Positions 6,423 through 11,792 of a stretch of 11,792 bases of DNA are shown here, in pieces. Within the stretch, counting starts at the first letter, position 1. Each line of letters starts with the position of its first letter. A model generated the notes under the pieces. It saw nothing but the letters and a program-made list of their open reading frames with translations. It did not search any database and was not told the origin of the DNA. The position numbers and the translations under genes are program-made. Origin of the DNA: JBQTHP01 sp052389755 (GTDB taxonomy: Bacteria; Pseudomonadota; Gammaproteobacteria; Steroidobacterales; Steroidobacteraceae); contig JBQTHP010000218.1 of the NCBI GenBank assembly GCA_052389755.1, forward strand, positions 1 through 11,792, written 5' to 3'.

Positions 6423-6878
6423 GTGGATGCAGGGCCCTCTCATCGATCGAAGCAGGACCGCGAGCGCATCACCCGTCCTGAGCGGCCGATCCGCGAGCAG
6501 TTGCTCCTCATCCGGCCCAGGGAGACCGCAACCTTTATCGGTCACGTTTCGAAGGATCGCCTGGAGTTTCGTCGCGCGATCCGTCATCGCAACTCGTTCT
6601 GTCCGCACGTCTCGGGCCGCATCGTCGACCGTGCCACCGGTTCGAGCATCGAGGCGGTGCTGCGACCCCATCCGTTCGTGCTGGCGTTCATGCTCGGCTG
6701 GCTGACGTTCATGGCGCCCTGGGCGGTTACGGCCGTTCTGCAGGTGATCGAGGAAGGCGCGAGCCGCGCTCCCGTAATCGCCCTGACGATGTGGGGTGCG
6801 ATCTACCCGATCTGCATGCTCGGGTTCGTTCCCGAAGCACGCAGAACGCTGGCCGTCCTGCACGACATCGTCAGTTGA
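6423..6878 (+). CDS. Small two-helix membrane protein of uncharacterised family
   Basis: A 151-residue protein of unknown function. Residues about 36-82 (F.GHV....LEFRRAIRHRNSFCPHVSGRI, then GSSIEAVLRPHPFV) follow a pattern I recognise from conserved hypothetical membrane proteins, with the YRNSF...G.I...GT.I....HP layout. Hydrophobic helices lie at about 84-108 and 116-136. The start is uncertain: the GTG at 6423 is the first possible start after an in-frame stop at 6369, but it has no ribosome binding site, and the first 30 residues (Arg/Glu/Pro-rich) look less conserved. A TTG near 6498 is an alternative. The last 8 bp overlap the end of the convergent tachylectin-like gene. It is divergent from the ECF sigma gene across a 73-bp gap. 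Confidence 0.65.
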   Translation: MDAGPSHRSKQDRERITRPERPIREQLLLIRPRETATFIGHVSKDRLEFRRAIRHRNSFCPHVSGRIVDRATGSSIEAVLRPHPFVLAFMLGWLTFMAPWAVTAVLQVIEEGASRAPVIALTMWGAIYPICMLGFVPEARRTLAVLHDIVS

Positions 6879-9162
6879 CCGGGTCGGGTGAGCCCGGCAT
6901 CCGTGGAAAGACGTGCAGAAACTCGTTCCAGCCCGCCGAGAGCTGCGTCGGACCCAGCCAGCGGTTGGTGCCGTCACGCCAGCCCTCGTGCTGGTACCAC
7001 AGCAGCTCGCCGTTCGCCTTGATCGCGTAGAGCATGCCAAGTCCCGGCGAGACGACGCGCGAAAACTGCGACCAGTCCATGGCAACCGCTCTCGGTCCCT
7101 TCCAGCGCACCTCGCCGCTCAGGTAACCGAGGTGCTGGTACCAGTACAGCCTTCCGTTCGGATGCACCGCATAGATCACGCCTTCCCCGGTGGAGAAGAC
7201 GTGTGTGAAGTGGCCCCAGCTCTGGCCGACGACGCGAGGTCCTGACCAGCGCGGCGCGTCGCTCGTATTGGCGAAGTCGCCGTGCCGATACCAGCGCAGC
7301 ATGCCGTCGGTGCCGATGCCGTACAGCACTCCCTCGCCCGAAGCGATGATCTTGGAATAGACGTGCCAACCCGTGCCGACGTCGATCGGGCCCTTCCAGC
7401 GATTCGAGCCGTCGGCGACGCCTTCGTGTCGGTACCACTTCAGCACGCCGTCGCGCGTGAGGCCGTAGAAGCTCGCGCCTGCGCGCGAGTCGCCCGCCGG
7501 AATCACGGCACGGAAGTCCTGCCACCCCGTGCCGAGGCCGACCGGGCCGTCGAAGGCGTGCTTCACGCGCGCGGGTGGAGGTCGAGTGCTGTTCGCGACC
7601 TTGAGCACCGGTCTTGAGGGAGGCGTCAGCTCTTCGGCTTTGGGCGCGGGCGTGGCTGCGCCGCCCGCGGGCGCGGCGCCACCGGCGGCAGCTGAGCGCG
7701 GTTGCATCGCAGACTTGATGGCGCTGCTTCGGAACACATTGCTGTTGGTCGCCTGACCCTGAATCTCGGCTTCCGCGACTTGCGAACCAACCGTCGGAGG
7801 CATCGGAGCTGGACTGCGATCGATCGCTACTCGATGCCGATGCCAGAGGAGCTCGCCATCCTGTTTCACGGCGTATAGCGGGTGATCCCAGGTATGACGA
7901 TTCTCGAACGGCGCGACCAGCTCCTCCCTCGGAAGCGAGCCGTATCGCGCGAGGTAGCTGAGCTTGTCGGCAAGCACCGCCATGGCCTGGACCAGATACC
8001 GCCGCTCGAGGTCCGGCTCGATGGTGGTAAGCGGCAGGCGGCCGCGGTTGTAGCGCTCGTACTCCTCGAGTGCCTGAGTGCCGTAGATCGGCTGCTGGGT
8101 GAAGAGCGATACGCGCTGAGCCTGCTCGGCCGCCGTCACGGGCCGCGGCTCGGCCCGGGTATTGAAGCACGCGTAAATCCCGGACTGCTGGTCGCGGCTC
8201 GCGGGGAAAGGGATCGTTTCGCGGAACGTCTGCTTCGTCATGTCGTCCGTGCAGGAATCGAGAGCCGCGCACATGTTGTCGCCGCCGCTCGGCCCGTGAA
8301 CCGTGGTCTGGCAACGCACGCGCGTCTTGATGATCTCGGGCAGGCTCTCGGGCGCTGCTTCCGGGTGGTTCTCGGCCCAAAAAGGACGCACGCTCAGGAA
8401 GCGAGCATGTCGCTCGAGATCCCGCCCGAACGTCCGGACGACGTATTGCGGATTACCCAGCGACTGCATCGCCGCAATGGTGAAGATCAGCGAGCTCGCA
8501 TAGAACTCGTAGGTCGGCAGGATCCTGAACTCCGCGGGTTGCATCGTCGCCCAGATCTTGCCCTTCTCATCCCGCCTGACTCGCAAGTCGCTCCAATGCC
8601 AGAGTGATTCGTCGAGCCTGTTGTCGGGCAGATAGCGATTGGTCCGGATCATCGCCTCGGCAGCGATGCCGCGCCGGTTCGCGACCGGATCCGACTTGAA
8701 GCGCTGGATCAGGGCCTCGATCTCCGTCTTGCGATCGAGGAGCGTCATCAGCTTGCGGTCGTTCTGCTCGGCGAACACGAGATTGCCCAGCAGCAACATC
8801 CTCTCATGCAGCTGGAGCACCACTTCGGAAAGCGCGTTGAGTCGCTCGTTGATGCGTTGGATCGCGGTCTGCACCGGGTCCGGCTTGTCGAGTCCGCCGC
8901 CCATCCAGATCATCACATTGAATGCGATCTTCAGTGCCTCGCCGGCGGGTGGATAGATGGCCGAGATCGTCGCGAACGTCACATCGAAGGCTTTCTTTCC
9001 CTCGAGATCGCCGCCGCTCTTTATCCATACTTCGCCGATCTTCTTGAGTTGATCCTCCGTGATCTCCTGCGGCGCGTCCGGCAGCGCCGCGGACGCGGAA
9101 ACCGTGATGAGCATCGCGGCCGCCGTTGCGGCGAGTCGCGTCATGAGACTTCGTGGGCGCAT
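6871..9162 (-). CDS. Secreted protein: helical N-terminal domain plus tachylectin-2-like beta-propeller
   Basis: A 763-residue exported protein of unknown activity. The ATG at 9162 has GGAGG six bases upstream. A Sec signal peptide covers residues 1-25 with cleavage after SASA. Residues about 26-425 are mostly helical: a hydrophobic stretch at 58-90 (ISAIYPPAGEALKIAFNVMI), an amphipathic segment (QTAIQRINERLNALSEVVLQL), and four Cys at 284, 298, 304 and 332 that could form two disulfides. The hydrophobic-then-amphipathic helix order recalls pore-forming helical bundles such as the Cry toxin N-terminal domain, but I see no decisive motif. From Tyr430 comes a tachylectin-2-like five-bladed propeller (repeat pattern GW..F..V....G.LYAI..DG.L.WYRH.G...G...W.GP). 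Its first strand pair (LYAVKQDGELLWHRHR) is split from the rest by a linker of about 90 residues, rich in Ala/Pro and containing IQGQATN. Tachylectin-2 binds N-acetylated sugars. The same cassette ends the sphingomyelinase-like gene upstream. Confidence 0.87.
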   Translation of the reverse strand: MRPRSLMTRLAATAAAMLITVSASAALPDAPQEITEDQLKKIGEVWIKSGGDLEGKKAFDVTFATISAIYPPAGEALKIAFNVMIWMGGGLDKPDPVQTAIQRINERLNALSEVVLQLHERMLLLGNLVFAEQNDRKLMTLLDRKTEIEALIQRFKSDPVANRRGIAAEAMIRTNRYLPDNRLDESLWHWSDLRVRRDEKGKIWATMQPAEFRILPTYEFYASSLIFTIAAMQSLGNPQYVVRTFGRDLERHARFLSVRPFWAENHPEAAPESLPEIIKTRVRCQTTVHGPSGGDNMCAALDSCTDDMTKQTFRETIPFPASRDQQSGIYACFNTRAEPRPVTAAEQAQRVSLFTQQPIYGTQALEEYERYNRGRLPLTTIEPDLERRYLVQAMAVLADKLSYLARYGSLPREELVAPFENRHTWDHPLYAVKQDGELLWHRHRVAIDRSPAPMPPTVGSQVAEAEIQGQATNSNVFRSSAIKSAMQPRSAAAGGAAPAGGAATPAPKAEELTPPSRPVLKVANSTRPPPARVKHAFDGPVGLGTGWQDFRAVIPAGDSRAGASFYGLTRDGVLKWYRHEGVADGSNRWKGPIDVGTGWHVYSKIIASGEGVLYGIGTDGMLRWYRHGDFANTSDAPRWSGPRVVGQSWGHFTHVFSTGEGVIYAVHPNGRLYWYQHLGYLSGEVRWKGPRAVAMDWSQFSRVVSPGLGMLYAIKANGELLWYQHEGWRDGTNRWLGPTQLSAGWNEFLHVFPRMPGSPDPVN

Positions 9163-9168
9163 GATCAA

Positions 9169-9173
9169 CCTCC
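9169..9173 (-). promoter_or_regulatory. Shine-Dalgarno site GGAGG of the helical/tachylectin-like gene
   Basis: GGAGG on the minus strand, six bases before the ATG at 9162. It fixes the start that places a normal signal peptide at the N-terminus, in preference to the ATG at 9186 which would add eight residues ahead of it. Confidence 0.8.
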
Positions 9174-9179
9174 GGGCTC

Positions 9180-9200
9180 GATGCATCCGGACGGTGCATC
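9180..9200 (-). promoter_or_regulatory. Inverted repeat GATGCA-N9-TGCATC in the leader of the helical/tachylectin-like gene
   Basis: Perfect 6-bp arms around a 9-base GC-rich loop, ending 6 bp upstream of the ribosome binding site. It could be an operator or an mRNA hairpin next to the translation start. The 88-bp gap it sits in, between the propeller remnant and this gene, has no obvious promoter hexamers. Confidence 0.3.
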
Positions 9201-9250
9201 CCGTCCTGCTTTTGGAAACAGGAAGCGCCCGGCATCCCGGCCATCGGCCG

Positions 9251-9592
9251 CTAGTGGATCGTCTCGGCGATGTCCGTGCCCCACTTGCTCGGGAAGACGT
9301 GCACGAAGTCGCCCCAACCCTCCGATATCTTCACGGGCCCTAGCCAGCGCATGCTTCCATCCGCCCAGCCCTCGTGTCTGTACCAGACGAGCTCCCCGCG
9401 GCTGTTGATCGCGTAGATGACGCCCTCCGCGGGCGAGAACACGCGCTTCACGCCTGCCCACTTGGTTCCGATGAGCGTCGGGCTCAACCACTCCGGGGTA
9501 CCGTTGCGATAGCCCGTGTGCTGATTCCAGTAGAGAGGACACAAACAAGAACGCCAGCCGGTGGCGACATTGCTTTCATTATGGTCACCGTG
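9251..9592 (-). pseudogene. Decayed fragment of a tachylectin-2-like propeller (last blades only)
   Basis: The reading frame is open from just after an in-frame TGA at 9595-9593 to a TAG at 9253-9251. It encodes the end of a propeller: NVATGWRS, then directly LYWNQHTGYRNGTPEW, RVFSPAEGVIYAINSRGEL, VWYRHEGWADG, RWLGP, EGWGDFVHVFP. This aligns with the last two blades of the helical/tachylectin-like protein (EGWRDG.NRWLGP...GWNEFLHVFP). The blade after VATGWRS lacks about 18-20 residues, including the usual V....G.LY.I...G strand pair, so there is an internal deletion. No ATG exists in frame; the earliest usable codon is a TTG at 9544, without a ribosome binding site. An ATG at 9579 in another frame starts a short signal-peptide-like run (MKAMSPPAGVLVCVLS) that stops after 31 codons, so a frameshifted secreted mini-lectin is an alternative reading. 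I favour a remnant of a third paralogue. Confidence 0.68.
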
Positions 9593-11792
9593 TCATGAGC
9601 GGAAATGCGTGCGTGTACTGGCTCCAGCCCGCTGCGACCTCCATCGGATCGCGCCAGCGGGGCGTGCCGTCGAGATAACCTTCGTGGCGATACAGAACGA
9701 GCGTGCCGTCCGGCTTCTGCGCGTAGATCACGCCTTCACCCGTCGAAAAGATTCGCTGGAACTGAGTCCATCCCGAATGGACGGGGATCGGTCCCAGCCA
9801 CTCGTTCGCGCCGCTGAGATAACCTCTGTGACGGAACCACAGGAGCTGCCCATCGGGCTGCACGGCGTAGATCACGCCTTCTCCGGTGGAGAAAACGTGC
9901 CTGTACTGCTGCCACTGGTAGGCGACGTCGAATGGGCCCGACCATTGCGGCGGTCGTCCACCGTCGGCGACGTTCGTATGCCGGTGCCATCGCACGATGC
10001 CGTCGTGGCCGATGCCGTAGAGCACACCGTCTCCGCCCGGCACGATCTTCGCGAACGCGTTCCAGCCCGATGCGACGTCGATCGGTCCTCGCCACTGCAA
10101 CGCACCGTTGCTGAATCCGTCGTGCCGATACCATTTCAGTACGCCCGCGGGCGTCAGTGCATACAGATTCGACTGCGCAGCAGGCAGCACGCTGCGGAAG
10201 CCCTGCCAGCCGACGCCGACGCGCGACGGCCGATCCCACTTGTGCGTGACGTGCTTGTGAATCTCTTCCATCACCGGATCGCCCATCACTGGTGATTCGA
10301 AGCGCGTGAGCTGCGGCGGAGCCGGCGCAGGCGGAGGATTCTTGGGCGCGGCGATACGCGCCATGCGGTCGAGATTGGCAGCCTGGCCCTGGATGACGGG
10401 GCTCGGCTTTACAGGTTTCGGATCGAACACCCGAGGATCGCTCGGGATGCGATGCGCGTGCCAGATCAGATCTCCGGTCGGCCGCACGCCGTAGATGATC
10501 TGTTTCGCCCAGAACGGCTTCCGCAGGGTCGAGGGATCCTTGAAGAGGAAGCGCCCGTACACCGGATAGTGATCGGACAGATCCCAGAGTCCTTTCTCGT
10601 GCGGCAGCTCTTTCCACTCCGTGAACGACCGCAGGATGCGTACTTCGTTGATCGCATCGAGTGGCCGCATGTGAGCGCCCGACCACAGCACGTAGTCCAG
10701 GTACTCGCTCGGCTCGCCCTGCGAGGCGAGCTTGTTGCTCGCGGGGTCGAAGCTGAACCCCGGGCCGATCGCATGTGGATGCTGTGCGTTGAGGAATCGC
10801 AGCATGTCCCGGAACTCGTCCGGGAATCTGTGCTTGTCCACATTCAGATCGCCGGCGATGAGCACGGGCTCTTCCGCCGGGATCGCTTTTGAATCGATGA
10901 ACCCCTTGATGTACTGGAACTGCCGGGCTCGCACCGTGCGGCCTTCGTCGTTCGGCCAGGCCTGAGTGTGCGAGCCGAAGATGTGCAAGGGGCGGCCGTT
11001 GCGCTCGATCTTCGCGTACAGCACGCCCTTCGCCGACATGCAGTCGCTGCCCGCGCACATCGGGAAGACGCGCTGATCCTCCAGGACGATCGGCCAGCGG
11101 CTCACGATGATGACCCCGCCGTCCTGTTCGACACCGCGATCCGTGCCGAGGATGCGGGTCGCGTGCGGGTACTCGCCGTGTAGCCCGCGAAGCAGCTGCG
11201 ATCGCACCTCGTCGTCGAACGCCTCGGAGAACACGAAGGCGTCGTAACCCGTGAGCTGTGAAGGCAGCAGGCCTGCGCGGATCGCCTGCCCGTTCAGGAA
11301 CAGGCTCCGCGGCCGCATGTAGATGTTGTAGGCGAGCACGCGCCATGTGGCGTCGTCCGGCTCCTCCGCGGGATAGCCGTACTGGATGATGTATTCGATG
11401 TCGTCGTCGGTCCCGGTGAAGTAGGCGCGGTACAGGATGCGCAGCGGCACCTCGCCGGCGTGCCAGTCCGCGCTGCGGCTCCCGCGGTCGTCCTTCCACG
11501 GATGTTCGAAGCCTGGGCCGGCGAGCGCCTGCCACATGTGGCTGCCGATGGTCGAGCCGCGCACTTGCTGCTTTAGCCTGATCGCGCTGCCCGCGAAGGT
11601 GAGCGTGGTATCGAAGAAGAAATTCCGGCCGCTCGTGATGCCCTCGTCACGGTTGAACGTGACGACCGGCTCGCGCTTTCCCGGACCTAGCGTCGCCGCG
11701 CGCGGCGACCAAAGAGAACGGCTGCGGGGAGTACCAGGGGGGGCCCCCCCCCCTCCGAACAAGAACGGAGGGGTGGTGGGCCCGGACACCGT
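9585..11792 (-). CDS. Sphingomyelinase C-like phosphodiesterase fused to tachylectin-2-like beta-propeller (5' end outside window)
   Basis: The frame is open to the right edge and its start is not identified. A poorly placed region (to about 11350) precedes an endonuclease/exonuclease/phosphatase-fold domain (about 11350-10545) matching bacterial neutral sphingomyelinases such as that of Bacillus cereus: YNIYM (Asn 11327-11325), FSEAFDD (metal-site Glu 11225-11223), DGGVIIVSRWPI, AKGVLYAKI, GSHTQA (His 10970-10968), LIAGDLNVDK (Asp 10850-10848, Asn 10844-10842), SEYLDYVLWS and LSDHYPV (Asp 10574-10572, His 10571-10569). All key metal and catalytic positions appear present, so a Mg-dependent phospholipase C acting on sphingomyelin or a similar lipid is likely. 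From about 10502 to the stop is a five-bladed tachylectin-2-like propeller whose first strand pair (IIYGVRPTGDLIWHAHR) is followed by a Pro/Ala-rich linker with VIQGQAANLDRMA. The lectin part probably targets the enzyme to glycosylated membranes. A signal peptide is expected but would lie beyond the window. Confidence 0.88.
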   Translation of the reverse strand, partial: TVSGPTTPPFLFGGGGAPPGTPRSRSLWSPRAATLGPGKREPVVTFNRDEGITSGRNFFFDTTLTFAGSAIRLKQQVRGSTIGSHMWQALAGPGFEHPWKDDRGSRSADWHAGEVPLRILYRAYFTGTDDDIEYIIQYGYPAEEPDDATWRVLAYNIYMRPRSLFLNGQAIRAGLLPSQLTGYDAFVFSEAFDDEVRSQLLRGLHGEYPHATRILGTDRGVEQDGGVIIVSRWPIVLEDQRVFPMCAGSDCMSAKGVLYAKIERNGRPLHIFGSHTQAWPNDEGRTVRARQFQYIKGFIDSKAIPAEEPVLIAGDLNVDKHRFPDEFRDMLRFLNAQHPHAIGPGFSFDPASNKLASQGEPSEYLDYVLWSGAHMRPLDAINEVRILRSFTEWKELPHEKGLWDLSDHYPVYGRFLFKDPSTLRKPFWAKQIIYGVRPTGDLIWHAHRIPSDPRVFDPKPVKPSPVIQGQAANLDRMARIAAPKNPPPAPAPPQLTRFESPVMGDPVMEEIHKHVTHKWDRPSRVGVGWQGFRSVLPAAQSNLYALTPAGVLKWYRHDGFSNGALQWRGPIDVASGWNAFAKIVPGGDGVLYGIGHDGIVRWHRHTNVADGGRPPQWSGPFDVAYQWQQYRHVFSTGEGVIYAVQPDGQLLWFRHRGYLSGANEWLGPIPVHSGWTQFQRIFSTGEGVIYAQKPDGTLVLYRHEGYLDGTPRWRDPMEVAAGWSQYTHAFPLMTR
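11737..11792. other. Low-complexity G/C run and small foldback at the window edge, probable contig end
   Basis: Seven G at 11737-11743 run directly into ten C at 11744-11753. Then comes a perfect dyad, CCCCTCCG (11750-11757), loop AACAAGAA, CGGAGGGG (11766-11773). The reading frame of the sphingomyelinase-like gene passes through but yields a Gly/Pro run unlike the rest of the protein. This looks like assembly or sequencing trouble at a contig end more than natural coding sequence, so nothing about the gene's N-terminus should be read from it. Confidence 0.6.

Noticed and set aside
6974..8380. Minus-strand 468-codon open frame in another phase of the tachylectin-like gene
   Set aside because: Arg/Ala-rich shadow of the real frame; the propeller repeats and signal peptide are all in the other phase.
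9736..11535. Minus-strand 599-codon open frame in another phase of the sphingomyelinase-like gene
   Set aside because: It encodes no motif, while the overlapping frame carries all sphingomyelinase and propeller motifs.

Overview
This is a GC-rich bacterial window with strong G/C bias at third codon positions, GTG starts and arginine-rich shadow frames. The gene content suggests a gammaproteobacterium near the Xanthomonadales/Steroidobacterales: an E. coli-like HinT, a Xanthomonas-type proline iminopeptidase, a serine/threonine kinase with a TPR tail, an ECF_X6-type sigma factor and a VpsR-like regulator. The assignment is inferred from gene families only. The right edge (about 11737-11792) looks like a contig end: a G/C homopolymer followed by a perfect small foldback.

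Layout. (1) 1-275, minus: the start of a small Gly/Ser/Lys-rich protein with an LE-rich N-terminus and a tail built from 39-bp repeats, cut by the window edge. (2) 276-640: intergenic, holding two copies of the inverted repeat TCTCA-N4-TGAGA. (3) 641-1300, minus: a VpsR-type receiver-like domain joined directly to a Fis-type HTH, without the AAA+ module. (4) 1433-5636, plus: a compact apparent operon, hinT - proline iminopeptidase - membrane Ser/Thr kinase with TPR-rich C-terminus, with 5-bp gaps. (5) 5792-6349, minus: an ECF sigma factor convergent with the kinase, a likely kinase/sigma pair. (6) 6423-6878, plus: a small two-helix membrane protein of an uncharacterised family. (7) 6871-11792, minus: a lectin-toxin-like locus. 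It encodes a bacterial neutral sphingomyelinase-like enzyme fused to a five-bladed tachylectin-2-like propeller (5' end beyond the window), a decayed fragment of another propeller, and a secreted protein with a helical N-terminal domain on the same propeller.

The most interesting part is region 7. Two proteins with unrelated effector halves share one C-terminal unit in which the first propeller strand pair (an LYAV...DG.L.WH.HR-like segment) is separated from the other four and a half blades by a long Ala/Pro-rich linker containing IQGQA.N. The remnant between them shows that the cassette has been copied and eroded. This looks like a modular family of secreted sugar-binding effectors in which the N-terminal warhead is exchanged. 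Only the sphingomyelinase assignment rests on motif-by-motif agreement with a known family; the function of the helical domain is unknown.
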